In this document: positions 39,401-53,842 of the stretch, piece after piece | How positions within the stretch are numbered: the stretch's first letter is position 1 | Layout of the letters: each line of letters starts with the position of its first letter | DNA from: Prosapia bicincta | Taxonomy: Eukaryota > Arthropoda > Insecta > Hemiptera > Cercopidae | Assembly (NCBI GenBank): GCA_036971475.1 | Contig: JBAIZL010000005.1 | Span: 251,067,823-251,131,822 of the forward strand | Direction of reading: 5' to 3' | DNA length: 64,000 nt | Notes under the pieces: model-generated | The model's input: the letters and a program-made list of their open reading frames with translations, nothing else | Told to the model about the DNA's origin: nothing | The model's database searches: none | Program-made: the position numbers and the translations under genes

Positions 39401-41651
39401 CTAGTAATATAATACTAGAATAGTAATAACTAATACTTAAATATGGAAGTAGTAATAAGTTAGTATTATTACTTTACTATAAGTATTCCTTAATAGTAGT
39501 AGTTATTAGTATTCCTAGTAATAAAATACTAAAATAGTAACAACTAATACTTAAATAAGTAAGTAGTAATAAGTTAGTATTATTACTTTACTATAAGTAT
39601 TCCTTAATAGTGGTAGTTATTAGTATTCCTAGTAATATAATACTAAAATAGTAATAACTAATACTTAAATATGGAAGTAGTAATAAGTTAGTATTATTAC
39701 TTTACTATAAGTATTCCTTAATAGTAGTAGTTATTAGTATTCCTAGTAATAAAATACTAAAATAGTAACAACTAATACCTAAATAAGTAAGTAGTAATAA
39801 GTTAGTATTATTACTTTACTATAAGTATTCCTTAATAGTAGTAGTTATTAGTATTCCTAGTAATGTAATACTAAAATAGTAATAACTAATACTTAAATAT
39901 TGAAGTAGTAATAAGTTAGTATTATTACTTTACTATAAGTATTCCTAAATAGTAGTAGTTATTAGTATTCCTAGTAATAAAATACTAAAATAGTAACAAC
40001 TAATACCTAACTATTGAAGTAGTAATAAGTTAGTATTATTACTTTACTATAAGTATTCCTTAATAGTAGTAGCTATTAGTATTCCTAGTAATAAAATACT
40101 AAAATAGTAACAACTAATACCTAAATAAGTAAGTAGTAATAAGTTAGTATTATTACTTTACTATAAGTATTCCTTAATAGTAGTAGTTATTAGTATGCCT
40201 AGCAATGAAATACTAAAATAGTAACGACTAATACCTAAATAAGTAAGTAGTAATAAGTTAGTATTATTACTTTACTATAAGTATTCCTTAATAGTAGTAG
40301 TTATTAGTATTCCTAGCAATGAAATACTAAAATAGTAACGACTAATACCTAAATAAGTAAGTAGTAATAAGTTAGTATTATTACTTTACTATAAGTATTC
40401 CTTCATAGTAGTAGTTATTAGTATTCCTAGTAATAAAATACTAAAATAGTAACAACTAATACTTAAATAAGTAAGTAGTAATAAGTTAGTATTATAATTT
40501 TACTATAAGTATTCCTTAATAGTAGTAGTTATTAGTATTCCTAGTAATAAAATACTAAAATACTAAAATAGTAATAACTAATACTTAAATAAGTAGATAG
40601 TAATAAGTTAGTATTATTACTTTACTATAAGTATTCCTTAATAGTAGTAGTTATTAGTATTCCTAGTAATAAAATACTAAAATAGTAATAACTAATACCT
40701 AAATAAGTAAGTAGTAATAAGTTAGTATTATTACTTTACTAAAAGTATTCCTTAATAGTAGTAGTTATTAGTATTCCTAGTTATAAAATACTAAAATAGT
40801 AATAACTAATACTTAAATAAGTAAGTAGTAAGAAGTTAGTATTATTACTTTACTATAAGTATTCCTTAATAGTAGTAGTTATTAGTATTCCTAGTAATAA
40901 AATACTAAAATAGTAACAACTAATACCTAAATAAGTAAGTAGTAATAAGTTAGTATTATTACTTTACTATAAGTATTCCTTAATAGTAATAGTTATTAGT
41001 ATTCCTAGTAATAAAATACTAAAATAGTAATAACTAATACCTAAATAAGTAAGTAGTAATAAATTAGTATTATTACTTTACTATAAGTATTCCTTAATAG
41101 TGGTAGTTATTAGTATTCCTAGTAATAAAATACTAAAATAGTAATAACTAATACTTAAATAAGGAAGTAGTAATAAGTTAGTATTATTACTTTACTATAA
41201 GTATTCCTTAATAGTGGTAGTTAATAGTATTCCTAGTAATAAAATACTAAAATTGTAACAACTAATACCTAAATAAGTAAGTAGTAATAAGTTAGTATTA
41301 TTACTTTACTATAAGTATTCCTTAATAGTAGTAGTTATTAGTATTCCTAGTAATAAAATACTAAAATAGTAACAACTAATACCTAAATAAGTAAGTAGTA
41401 ATAAGTTAGTATTATTACTTTACTATAAGTATTCCTTAATAGTAGTAGTTATTAGTATTCCTAGCAATGAAATACTAAAATAGTAACGACTAATACCTAA
41501 ATAAGTAAGTAGTAATAAGTTAGTATTATTACTTTACTATAAGTATTCCTTCATAGTAGTAGTTATTAGTATTCCTAGTAATAAAATACTAAAATAGTAA
41601 CAACTAATACTTAAATAAGTAAGTAGTAATAAGTTAGTATTATTATTTTAA
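36423..41651 (+). repeat. Mixed-order array segment
   Basis: This is satellite in the same register, without a single dominant duplication that I could delimit. It strings together type 1 runs (CTCTGAAT, TATGAC and AAAAG near 36.4-36.7 and 38.0-38.3 kb; AATGTAAT to TATGCC near 39.8-40.2 kb) and type 2 pieces (GTAGTAAAAT near 37.57 kb, AAATTTTAAAATAC near 38.6 kb, GTTAAAAAATAC at 39,291). GTAAGAAG monomers sit at 37,391 and 40,827. The GTTAAAAAATAC block resembles 11.3-12.1 kb (11,842) and is copied again in the 2,410-bp duplication. Confidence 0.75.
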
Positions 41652-44600
41652 TATAAGTATTCCTTAATAGTAGTAGTTATTAGTAGTCCTAGTAATAAAA
41701 TTTTAAAATACTAAAATAGTAATAACTAATACTTAAATAAGTAGGTAGTAATAAGTTAGTATTATTACTTTACTATAAGTAATCCTTAATAGTAGTAGTT
41801 ATTAGTATTCCTAGTAATAAAATACTAAAATAGTAACAACCAATACCTAAATACGTAAGTAGTAATAAGTTAGTATTATTACTTTACTATAAGTATTCCT
41901 TAATAGTAGTAGTTATTAGTATTCCTAGTAATAAAATACTAAAATATTAACAAATAATACCTAAATAAGTAAGTAGTAATAAGTTAGTATTACTACTTTA
42001 CTATAAGTATTCCTTAATAGTAGTAGTTATTAGTATTCTTAGTAATAAAATACTAAAATAGTAACAACTAATACCTAAATAAGTCAGTAGTAATAAGTTA
42101 GTATTATTACTTTACTATAAGTATTCCTTAATAGTAGTAGTTATTAGTATTCCTAGTAATAAAATACTAAAATAGTAACAACTAATACCTAAATAAGTAA
42201 GTAGTAATAAGTTAGTATTATGACTTTATTATAAGTATTCCTTAATAGTAGTAGTTATTAGTATTCCTAGTAATAAAATACTAAAATAGTAATAACTAAT
42301 ACTTAAATAAGTAAGTAGTAATAAGTTAGTATTATTACTTTACTATAGGTATTCCTTAATAGTAGTGGTTATTAGTATTCCTAGTTAAAAAATACTAAAA
42401 TAGTAACAACTAATACTGAAATAAGTAAGTAGTAATAAGTTAGTATTATTACTTTACTATAAGTATTCCTTAATAGTAGTAGTTATTAGTATTCCTAGTA
42501 ATATAATACTAGAATAGTAATAACTAATACTTAAATATGGAAGTAGTAATAAGTTAGTATTATTACTTTATTATAAGTATTCCTTAATAGTAGTAGTTAT
42601 TAGTATTCCTAGTAATAAAATACTAAAATAGTAACAACTAATACTTAAATAAGTAAGTAGTAATAAGTTAGTATTATTACTTTACTATAAGTATTCCTTA
42701 ATAGTGGTAGTTATTAGTATTCCTAGTAATATAATACTAAAATAGTAATAACTAATACTTAAATATGGAAGTAGTAATAAGTTAGTATTATTACTTTACT
42801 ATAAGTATTCCTTAATAGTAGTAGTTATTAGTATTCCTAGTAATAAAATACTAAAATAGTAACAACTAATACCTAAATAAGTAAGTAGTAATAAGTTAGT
42901 ATTATTACTTTACTATAAGTATTCCTTAATAGTAGTAGTTATTAGTATTCCTAGTAATGTAATACTAAAATAGTAATAACTAATACTTAAATATTGAAGT
43001 AGTAATAAGTTAGTATTATTACTTTACTATAAGTATTCCTAAATAGTAGTAGTTATTAGTATTCCTAGTAATAAAATACTAAAATAGTAACAACTAATAC
43101 CTAACTATTGAAGTAGTAATAAGTTAGTATTATTACTTTACTATAAGTATTCCTTAATAGTAGTAGCTATTAGTATTCCTAGTAATAAAATACTAAAATA
43201 GTAACAACTAATACCTAAATAAGTAAGTAGTAATAAGTTAGTATTATGACTTTACTATAAGTATTCCTTAATAGTAGTAGTTATTAGTATTCCTAGTAAT
43301 AAAATACTAAAATAGTAATAACTAATACTTAAATAAGTAAGTAGTAATAAGTTAGTATTATTACTTTACTATAGGTATTCCTTAAAAGTAGTAGTTATTA
43401 GTATTCCTAGTTATAAAATACTAAAATAGTAACAACTAATACTTAAATATGGAAGTAGTAATAAGTTAGTAATATTACTTTACTATAAGTATTCCTTAAT
43501 AGTAGTAGTTATTAGTATTCCTAGTAATAAAATACTAAAATAGTAACAACTAATACCTAAATAAGTAAGTAGTAATAAGTTAGTATTATTACTTTACTAT
43601 AAGTATTCCTTAATAGTAGTAGTTATTAGTATTCCTAGCAATGAAATACTAAAATAGTAACGACTAATACCTAAATAAGTAAGTAGTAATAAGTTAGTAT
43701 TATTACTTTACTATAAGTATTCCTTCATAGTAGTAGTTATTAGTATTCCTAGTAATAAAATACTAAAATAGTAACAACTAATACTTAAATAAGTAAGTAG
43801 TAATAAGTTAGTATTATTATTTTACTATAAGTATTCCTTAATAGTAGTAGTTATTAGTATTCCTAGTAATAAAATACTAAAATACTAAAATAGTAATAAC
43901 TAATACTTAAATAAGTAGATAGTAATAAGTTAGTATTATTACTTTACTATAAGTATTCCTTAATAGTAGTAGTTATTAGTATTCCTAGTAATAAAATACT
44001 AAAATAGTAATAACTAATACCTAAATAAGTAAGTAGTAATAAGTTAGTATTATTACTTTACTATAAGTATTCCTTAATAGTAGTAGTTATTAGTAGTCCT
44101 AGTAATAAAATTTTAAAATACTAAAATAGTAATAACTAATACTTAAATAAGTAGGTAGTAATAAGTTAGTATTATTACTTTACTATAAGTAATCCTTAAT
44201 AGTAGTAGTTATTAGTATTCCTAGTAATAAAATACTAAAATAGTAACAACCAATACCTAAATACGTAAGTAGTAATAAGTTAGTATTATTACTTTACTAT
44301 AAGTATTCCTTAATAGTAGTAGTTATTAGTATTCCTAGTAATAAAATACTAAAATATTAACAAATAATACCTAAATAAGTAAGTAGTAATAAGTTAGTAT
44401 TACTACTTTACTATAAGTATTCCTTAATAGTAGTAGTTATTAGTATTCTTAGTAATAAAATACTAAAATAGTAACAACTAATACCTAAATAAGTCAGTAG
44501 TAATAAGTTAGTATTATTACTTTACTATAAGTATTCCTTAATAGTAGTAGTTATTAGTATTCCTAGTAATAAAATACTAAAATAGTAACAACTAATACCT

Positions 44601-46505
44601 AAATAAGTAAGTAGTAATAAGTTAGTATTATGACTTTATTATAAGTATTCCTTAATAGTAGTAGTTATTAGTATTCCTAGTAATAAAATACTAAAATAGT
44701 AATAACTAATACTTAAATAAGTAAGTAGTAATAAGTTAGTATTATTACTTTACTATAGGTATTCCTTAATAGTAGTGGTTATTAGTATTCCTAGTTAAAA
44801 AATACTAAAATAGTAACAACTAATACTGAAATAAGTAAGTAGTAATAAGTTAGTATTATTACTTTACTATAAGTATTCCTTAATAGTAGTAGTTATTAGT
44901 ATTCCTAGTAATATAATACTAGAATAGTAATAACTAATACTTAAATATGGAAGTAGTAATAAGTTAGTATTATTACTTTATTATAAGTATTCCTTAATAG
45001 TAGTAGTTATTAGTATTCCTAGTAATAAAATACTAAAATAGTAACAACTAATACTTAAATAAGTAAGTAGTAATAAGTTAGTATTATTACTTTACTATAA
45101 GTATTCCTTAATAGTGGTAGTTATTAGTATTCCTAGTAATATAATACTAAAATAGTAATAACTAATACTTAAATATGGAAGTAGTAATAAGTTAGTATTA
45201 TTACTTTACTATAAGTATTCCTTAATAGTAGTAGTTATTAGTATTCCTAGTAATAAAATACTAAAATAGTAACAACTAATACCTAAATAAGTAAGTAGTA
45301 ATAAGTTAGTATTATTACTTTACTATAAGTATTCCTTAATAGTAGTAGTTATTAGTATTCCTAGTAATGTAATACTAAAATAGTAATAACTAATACTTAA
45401 ATATTGAAGTAGTAATAAGTTAGTATTATTACTTTACTATAAGTATTCCTAAATAGTAGTAGTTATTAGTATTCCTAGTAATAAAATACTAAAATAGTAA
45501 CAACTAATACCTAACTATTGAAGTAGTAATAAGTTAGTATTATTACTTTACTATAAGTATTCCTTAATAGTAGTAGCTATTAGTATTCCTAGTAATAAAA
45601 TACTAAAATAGTAACAACTAATACCTAAATAAGTAAGTAGTAATAAGTTAGTATTATGACTTTACTATAAGTATTCCTTAATAGTAGTAGTTATTAGTAT
45701 TCCTAGTAATAAAATACTAAAATAGTAATAACTAATACTTAAATAAGTAAGTAGTAATAAGTTAGTATTATTACTTTACTATAGGTATTCCTTAAAAGTA
45801 GTAGTTATTAGTATTCCTAGTTATAAAATACTAAAATAGTAACAACTAATACTTAAATATGGAAGTAGTAATAAGTTAGTAATATTACTTTACTATAAGT
45901 ATTCCTTAATAGTAGTAGTTATTAGTATTCCTAGTAATAAAATACTAAAATAGTAACAACTAATACCTAAATAAGTAAGTAGTAATAAGTTAGTATTATT
46001 ACTTTACTATAAGTATTCCTTAATAGTAGTAGTTATTAGTATTCCTAGCAATGAAATACTAAAATAGTAACGACTAATACCTAAATAAGTAAGTAGTAAT
46101 AAGTTAGTATTATTACTTTACTATAAGTATTCCTTCATAGTAGTAGTTATTAGTATTCCTAGTAATAAAATACTAAAATAGTAACAACTAATACTTAAAT
46201 AAGTAAGTAGTAATAAGTTAGTATTATTATTTTACTATAAGTATTCCTTAATAGTAGTAGTTATTAGTATTCCTAGTAATAAAATACTAAAATACTAAAA
46301 TAGTAATAACTAATACTTAAATAAGTAGATAGTAATAAGTTAGTATTATTACTTTACTATAAGTATTCCTTAATAGTAGTAGTTATTAGTATTCCTAGTA
46401 ATAAAATACTAAAATAGTAATAACTAATACCTAAATAAGTAAGTAGTAATAAGTTAGTATTATTACTTTACTATAAGTATTCCTTAATAGTAGTAGTTAT
46501 TAGTA
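41652..46505 (+). repeat. Apparently identical tandem duplication, offset 2,410 bp (21 monomers)
   Basis: 41,652-44,095 and 44,062-46,505 match at offset 2,410 (21 x 114 + 2 x 8). They share many rare changes: AGTAATCCTTAAT, AACCAATACC, AATACGTAAG, TTACTACTTTAC, GTAAGTCAG, TATGACTTTATTATA, GTTAAAAAATAC with ACTGAAAT, and GTAATATTAC. I found no difference on row-by-row comparison. The exchange lies in 44,062-44,095, a 34-base stretch common to both parents: to its left the sequence continues like 46,4xx, to its right like 41,65x. This is the youngest large event in the window, or else a recently homogenised one. Confidence 0.87.
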
Positions 46506-49165
46506 TTCCGAGTTATAAAATACTAAAATAGTAATACCTAATACTTAAATAAGTAAGTAGTAAGAAGTTAGTATTATTACTTTACTATAAGTATTCCTTA
46601 ATAGTAGTAGTTATTAGTATTCCTAGTAATAAAATACTAAAATAGTAACAACTAATACCTAAATAAGTAAGTAGTAATAAGTTAGTATTATTACTTTACT
46701 ATAAGTATTCCTTAATAGTAATAGTTATTAGTATTCCTAGTAATAAAATACTAAAATAGTAATAACTAATACCTAAATAAGTAAGTAGTAATAAGTTAGT
46801 ATTATTACTTTACTATAAGTATTCCTTAATAGTGGTAGTTATTAGTATTCCTAGTAATAAAATACTAAAATAGTAATAACTAATACTTAAATAAGGAAGT
46901 AGTAATAAGTTAGTATTATTACTTTACTATAAGTATTCCTTAATAGTGGTAGTTATTAGTATTCCTAGTAATATAATACTAAAATAGTAATAACTAATAC
47001 TTAAATATGGAAGTAGTAATAAGTTAGTATTATTACTTTACTATAAGTATTCCTTAATAGTAGTAGTTATTAGTATTCCTAGTAATAAAATACTAAAATA
47101 GTAACAACTAATACCTAAATAAGTAAGTAGTAATAAGTTAGTATTATTACTTTACTATAAGTATTCCTTAATAGTAGTAGTTATTAGTATTCCTAGTAAT
47201 GTAATACTAAAATAGTAATAACTAATACTTAAATATTGAAGTAGTAATAAGTTAGTATTATTACTTTACTATAAGTATTCCTAAATAGTAGTAGTTATTA
47301 GTATTCCTAGTAATAAAATACTAAAATAGTAACAACTAATACCTAACTATTGAAGTAGTAATAAGTTAGTATTATTACTTTACTATAAGTATTCCTTAAT
47401 AGTAGTAGCTATTAGTATTCCTAGTAATAAAATACTAAAATAGTAACAACTAATACCTAAATAAGTAAGTAGTAATAAGTTAGTATTATTACTTTACTAT
47501 AAGTATTCCTTAATAGTAGTAGTTATTAGTATGCCTAGCAATGAAATACTAAAATAGTAACGACTAATACCTAAATAAGTAAGTAGTAATAAGTTAGTAT
47601 TATTACTTTACTATAAGTATTCCTTAATAGTAGTAGTTATTAGTATTCCTCTGAATAAAATACTAAAATAGTAACAACTAATACCTAAATAAGTAAGTAG
47701 TAATAAGTTAGTATTATGACTTTACTATAAGTATTCCTTAATAGTAGTAGTTATTAGTATTCCTAGTAATAAAATACTAAAATAGTAATAACTAATACTT
47801 AAATAAGTAAGTAGTAATAAGTTAGTATTATTACTTTACTATAGGTATTCCTTAAAAGTAGTAGTTATTAGTATTCCTAGTTATAAAATACTAACATAGT
47901 AACAACTAATACTTAAATATGGAAGTAGTAATAAGTTAGTATTATTACTTTACTATAAGTATTCCTTAATAGTAGTAGTTATTAGTATTCCTAGTAATAA
48001 AATACTAAAATAGTAACAACTAATACCTAAATAAGTAAGTAGTAATAAGTTAGTATTATTACTTTACTATAAGTATTCCTTAATAGTGGTAGTTAATAGT
48101 ATTCCTAGTAATAAAATACTAAAATAGTAACAACTAATACCTAAATAAGTAAGTAGTAATAAGTTAGTATTATTACTTTACTATAAGTATTCCTTAATAG
48201 TAGTAGTTATTAGTATTCCTAGCAATGAAATACTAAAATAGTAACGACTAATACCTAAATAAGTAAGTAGTAATAAGTTAGTATTATTACTTTACTATAA
48301 GTATTCCTTCATAGTAGTAGTTATTAGTATTCCTAGTAATATAATACTAAAATAGTAACAACTAATACTTAAATAAGTAAGTAGTAATAAGTTAGTATTA
48401 TTATTTTACTATAAGTATTCCTTAATAGTAGTAGTTATTAGTATTCCTAGTAATAAAATACTAAAATACTAAAATAGTAATAACTAATACTTAAATAAGT
48501 AGATAGTAATAAGTTAGTATTATTACTTTACTATAAGTATTCCTTAATAGTAGTACTTATTAGTATTCCTAGTAATAAAATACTAAAATAGTAATAACTA
48601 ATACCTAAATAAGTAAGTAGTAATAAGTTAGTATTATTACTTTACTATAAGTATTCCTTAATAGTGGTAGTTATTAGTATTCCTAGTAATAAAATACTAA
48701 AATAGTAATAACTAATACTTAAATAAGGAAGTAGTAATAAGTTAGTATTATTACTTTACTATAAGTATTCCTTAATAGTAGTAGTTATTAGTATTCCTAG
48801 TAGTAAAATACTAAAATAGTAATAAATAATACCTAAATAAGTAAGTAGTAATAAGTTAGTAATATTACTTTACTATAAGTATTCCTTAATAGTGGTAGTT
48901 ATTAGTATTCCTAGTAATGAAATACTAAAATAGTAATAACTAATACCTAAATAAGTAAGTAGTAATAGGTTAGTATTATTACTTTACTATAAATATTCCT
49001 TAACAGTAGTAGTTATTAGTATTCCTAGTAATAAAATACTAAAATAGTAATAACTAATACCTAAATAAGTAAGTAGTAATAAGTTAGTATTATTACTTTC
49101 CTATAAGTATTCCTTAATAGTAGTAGTTATTAGTATTCCTAGTAATAAAATACTAAAATAGTAAC
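46506..49165 (+). repeat. Transition segment from type 1 to type 2 higher-order repeats
   Basis: 46.5-47.7 kb runs in type 1 order: GTAAGAAG at 46,559, GTAATAG, GTGGTAG, AATGTAAT, CCTAAATAG, AGCTATTA near 47,409, TATGCC at 47,528, CTCTGAAT near 47,648, then TATGAC. From about 48.66 kb it changes to type 2 order: GTGGTAG, GTAGTAAAAT with AAATAATACC, GTAATATTAC, TAATAGG, TTTCCTATA. No AGCTATTA, TATGCC or CCTAAATAG monomer was seen to the right of this segment. One private CpG (TTCCGAG) occurs near 46,510. Confidence 0.75.
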
Positions 49166-52100
49166 AACTAATACCTAAATAAGTAAGTAGTAATAAGTTA
49201 GTATTATTACTTTACTATAAGTATTCCTTAATAGTAGTAGTTATTAGTATTCGTAGTAATAAAATACTAATATAGTAACAACTAATACTTGAATAAGTAG
49301 GTAGTAATAAGTTAGTATTATTACTTTACTATAAGTATTCCTTAATAGTAGTAGTTATTAGTATTCCTAGCAATGAAATACTAAAATAGTAACGACTAAT
49401 ACCTAAATAAGTAAGTAGTAATAAGTTAGTATTATTACTTTACTATAAGTATTCCTTAATAGTAGTAGTTACTAGTATTCCTAGTAATATAATACTAAAC
49501 TAGTAATAACTAATACTTAAATATGGAGGTAGTAATAAGTTAGTATTATTACTTTACTATAAGTATTCCTTAATAGTAGTAGTTATTAGTATTCGTAGTA
49601 ATAAAATACTAAAATTGTAACAACTAATACCTAAATAAGTAAGTAGTAATAAGTTAGTATTATTACTTTACTATAAGTATTCCTTAATAGTAGTAGTTAT
49701 TAGTATTCCTAGTAATAAAATACTAAAATAGTAACAACTAATACCTAAATAAGTAAGTAGTAATAAGTTAGTATTATTACTTTACTATAAGTATTCCTTA
49801 ATAGTAGTAGTTATTAGTATTCCTAGCAATGAAATACTAAAATAGTAACGACTAATACCTAAATAAGTAAGTAGTAATAAGTTAGTATTATTACTTTACT
49901 ATAAGTATTCCTTCATAGTAGTAGTTATTAGTATTCCTAGTAATAAAATACTAAAATAGTAACAACTAATACTTAAATAAGTAAGTAGTAATAAGTTAGT
50001 ATTATTATTTTAATATAAGTGTTCCTTAATAGTAGTAGTTATTAGTAGTCCTAGTAATAAAATTTTAAAATACTAAAATAGTAATAACTAATACTTAAAT
50101 AAGTAGGTAGTAATAAGTTAGTATTATTACTTTACTATAAGTAATCCTTAATAGTAGTAGTTATTAGTATTCCTAGTAATAAAATACTAAAATAGTAACA
50201 ACTAATACCTAAATAAGTAAGTAGTAATAAGTTAGTATTATTACTTTACTATAAGTATTCCTTAATAGTAGTAGTTATTAGTATTCCTAGTAATAAAATA
50301 CTAAAATAGTAACAAATAATACCTAAATAAGTAAGTAGTAATAAGTTAGTATTATTACTTTACTATAAGTATTCCTTAATAGTAGTAGTTATTAGTATTC
50401 TTAGTAATAAAATACTAAAATAGTAACAACTAATACCTAAATAAGTCAGTAGTAATAAGTTAGTATTATTACTTTACTATAAGTATTCCTTCATAGTAGT
50501 AGTTATTAGTATTCCTAGTAATAAAATACTAAAATAGTAACAACTAATACTTAAATATCTAAGTAGTAATAAGTTAGTATTATTATTTTACTGTAAGTAT
50601 TCCTTAATAGTAGTAGTTATTAGTATTCCTAGTAATAAAATACTAAAATACTAAAATAGTAATAACTAATACCTAAATAAGTAGGTAGTAATAAGTTAGT
50701 ATTATTACTTTACTATAAGTATTCCTTAATAGTAGTAGTTATTAGTATTCCTAGTAATAAAATACTAAAATAGTAACAACTAATACCTAAATAAGTAAGT
50801 AGTAATAAGTTAGTATTATTACTTTACTATAAGTATTCCTTAATAGTAGTAGTTATTAGTATTCCTAGTAATAAAATACTAAAATAGTAACAAATAATAC
50901 CTAAATAAGTAAGTAGTAATAAGTTAGTATTATTACTTTACTATAAGTATTCCTTAATAGTAGTAGTTATTAGTATTCCTAGTAATAAAAAACTAAAATA
51001 GTAACAACTAATACCTAAATAAGTAAGTAGTAATAAGTTAGTATTATTACTTTACTATAAGTATTCCTTAATAGTAGTAGTTAATAGTATTCCTAGTAAT
51101 GTAATACTAAAATAGTAATAACTAATACTTAAATATTGAAGTAGTAATAAGTTAGTATTATTACTTAACTATAAGTATTCCTTAATAGTAGTAGTTATTA
51201 GTATTCCTAGTAATAAAATACTAAAATAGTAACAACTAATAACTAAATAAGTAAGTAGTAATAAGTTAGTATTATTACTTTACTATAAGTATTCCTTAAT
51301 AGTAGTAGTTATTAGTATTCCTAGCAATGAAATACTAAAATAGTAACGACTAATACCTAAATAAGTAAGTAGTAATAAGTTAGTATTATTACTTTACTAT
51401 AAGTATTCCTTAATAGTAGTAGTTATTAGTATTCCTAGTAATAAAATACTAAAATAGTAACAACTAATACTTAAATAAGTAAGTAGTAATAAGTTAGTAT
51501 TATTATTTTACTACAAGTATTCCTTAATAGTAGTAGTTATTAGTATTCCTAGTAATAAAATACTAAAATACTAAAATAGTAATAACTAATACTTAAATAA
51601 GTAGGTAGTAATAAGTTAGTATTATTACTTTACTATAAGTATTCCTTAATAGTAGTAGTTATTAGTATTCCTAGTAATAAAATACTATAATAGTAATAAC
51701 TAATGCCTAAATAAGTAAGTAGTAATAAGTTAGTATTATTACTTTACTATAAGTATTCCTTAATAGTAGTAGTTATTAGTATTCCTAGTTATAAAATACT
51801 AAAATAGTAATAACTAATACTTAATAAGTAAGTAGTAAGAAGTTAGTATTATTACTTTACTATAAGTATTCCTTAATAGTAGTAGTTATTAGTATTCCTA
51901 GTAATAAAATACTAAAATAGTAACAACTAATACCTAAATAAGTAAGTAGTAATAAGTTAGTATTATTACTTTACTATAAGTATTCCTTAATAGTAGTAGT
52001 TATTAGTATTCCTAGTAATAAAATACTAAAATAGTAACAACTAATACCTAAATAAGTATGTAGTAATAAGTTAGTATTATTACTTTACTATAAGTATTCC

Positions 52101-52922
52101 TTAATAGTAGTAGTTACTAGTATTCCTAGTAATAAAATACTAAAATACTAAAATAGTAATAACTAATACCTAAATAAGTAGGTAGTAATAAGTTAGTATT
52201 TTTACTTTACTATAAGTATTCCTTAATAGTAGTAGTTATTAGTATTCCTAGTAATAAAATACTAAAATAGTAACAACTAATACCTAAATAAGTAAGTAGT
52301 AATAAGTTAGTATTATTACTTTACTATAAGTATTCCTTAATAGTGGTAGTTATTAGTATTCCTAGTAATAAAATACTAAAATAGTAATAACTAATACTTA
52401 AATAAGGAAGTAGTAATAAGTTAGTATTATTACTTTACTATAAGTATTCCTTAATAGTAGTAGTTATTAGTATTCCTAGTAATAAAATACTAAAATAGTA
52501 ATAACTAATACCTAAATAAGTAAGTAGTAATAAGTTAGTAATATTACTTTACTATAAGTATTCCTTAATAGTGGTAGTTATTAGTATTCCTAGTAATGAA
52601 ATACTAAAATAGTAATAACTAATACCTAAATAAGTAAGTAGTAATAAGTTAGTATTATTACTTTACTATAAGTATTCCTTAATAGTAGTAGTTATTAGTA
52701 TTCGTAGTAATAAAATACTAATATAGTAACAACTAATACTTGAATAAGTAGGTAGTAATAAGTTAGTATTATTACTTTACTATAAGTATTCCTTAATAGT
52801 AGTAGTTATTAGTATTCCTAGCAATGAAATACTAAAATAGTAACGACTAATACCTAAATAAGTAAGTAGTAATAAGTTAGTATTATTACTTTACTATAAG
52901 TATTCCTTAATAGTAGTAGTTA
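49166..52922 (+). repeat. 4,371-bp-offset duplication, left copy (3.76 kb, type 2)
   Basis: This stretch matches 53,537-57,293 at offset 4,371 (38 x 114 + 5 x 8 - 1). Shared rare markers are ATTCGTAG (49,250 and 53,621), ACTAGTATTC (49,471 and 53,842), AAATATCTAAG near 50,555 and 54,926, ACTGTAAG (50,591 and 54,962), AATACTATAATAG, the TTAATAAG deletion and GTAAGAAG (51,834 and 56,205). One difference seen is AAGTGTTCC near 50,021. It is mostly type 2 higher-order vocabulary. Confidence 0.85.
51720..51832 (+). repeat. 113-bp monomer, TTAATAAG tail deletion
   Basis: The tail reads ACTTAATAAGTAAG with one A lost. The identical deletion appears near 56,091-56,203 (offset 4,371) and near 62,413-62,525, always directly before a GTAAGAAG monomer. 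This shared private deletion supports common descent of the 51, 56 and 62 kb blocks. Confidence 0.85.
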
Positions 52923-53842
52923 TTAGTATTCCTAGTAATAAAATACTAAAATAGTAACAACTAATACCTAAATAAGTATGTAGTAATAAGTTAGTATTAT
53001 TACTTTACTATAAGTATTCCTTAATAGTAGTAGTTACTAGTATTCCTAGTAATAAAATACTAAAATACTAAAATAGTAATAACTAATACCTAAATAAGTA
53101 GGTAGTAATAAGTTAGTATTTTTACTTTACTATAAGTATTCCTTAATAGTAGTAGTTATTAGTATTCCTAGTAATAAAATACTAAAATAGTAACAACTAA
53201 TACCTAAATAAGTAAGTAGTAATAAGTTAGTATTATTACTTTACTATAAGTATTCCTTAATAGTGGTAGTTATTAGTATTCCTAGTAATAAAATACTAAA
53301 ATAGTAATAACTAATACTTAAATAAGGAAGTAGTAATAAGTTAGTATTATTACTTTACTATAAGTATTCCTTAATAGTAGTAGTTATTAGTATTCCTAGT
53401 AATAAAATACTAAAATAGTAATAACTAATACCTAAATAAGTAAGTAGTAATAAGTTAGTAATATTACTTTACTATAAGTATTCCTTAATAGTGGTAGTTA
53501 TTAGTATTCCTAGTAATGAAATACTAAAATAGTAATAACTAATACCTAAATAAGTAAGTAGTAATAAGTTAGTATTATTACTTTACTATAAGTATTCCTT
53601 AATAGTAGTAGTTATTAGTATTCGTAGTAATAAAATACTAATATAGTAACAACTAATACTTGAATAAGTAGGTAGTAATAAGTTAGTATTATTACTTTAC
53701 TATAAGTATTCCTTAATAGTAGTAGTTATTAGTATTCCTAGCAATGAAATACTAAAATAGTAACGACTAATACCTAAATAAGTAAGTAGTAATAAGTTAG
53801 TATTATTACTTTACTATAAGTATTCCTTAATAGTAGTAGTTA
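51926..53842 (+). repeat. Nested tandem duplication, offset 920 bp (8 monomers)
   Basis: 51,926-52,922 matches 52,846-53,842 at offset 920, which is 8 x 114 + 8. Shared markers are AATAAGTATG (52,051 and 52,971), TTACTAGTATTCC, TATTTTTACTTTAC (only these copies and one at about 56,570), the 8-bp insertion monomers (52,135 and 53,055) and ATTCGTAG (52,701 and 53,621). Only the left 4,371-bp repeat contains the doubled unit, so the events can be ordered. Confidence 0.86.

Noticed and set aside
44062..44095. Mobile element insertion or target-site duplication at the 2,410-bp duplication junction
   Set aside because: All sequence on both sides is satellite in register, there are no terminal repeats or coding sequence, and the 34-base shared stretch is ordinary monomer sequence.
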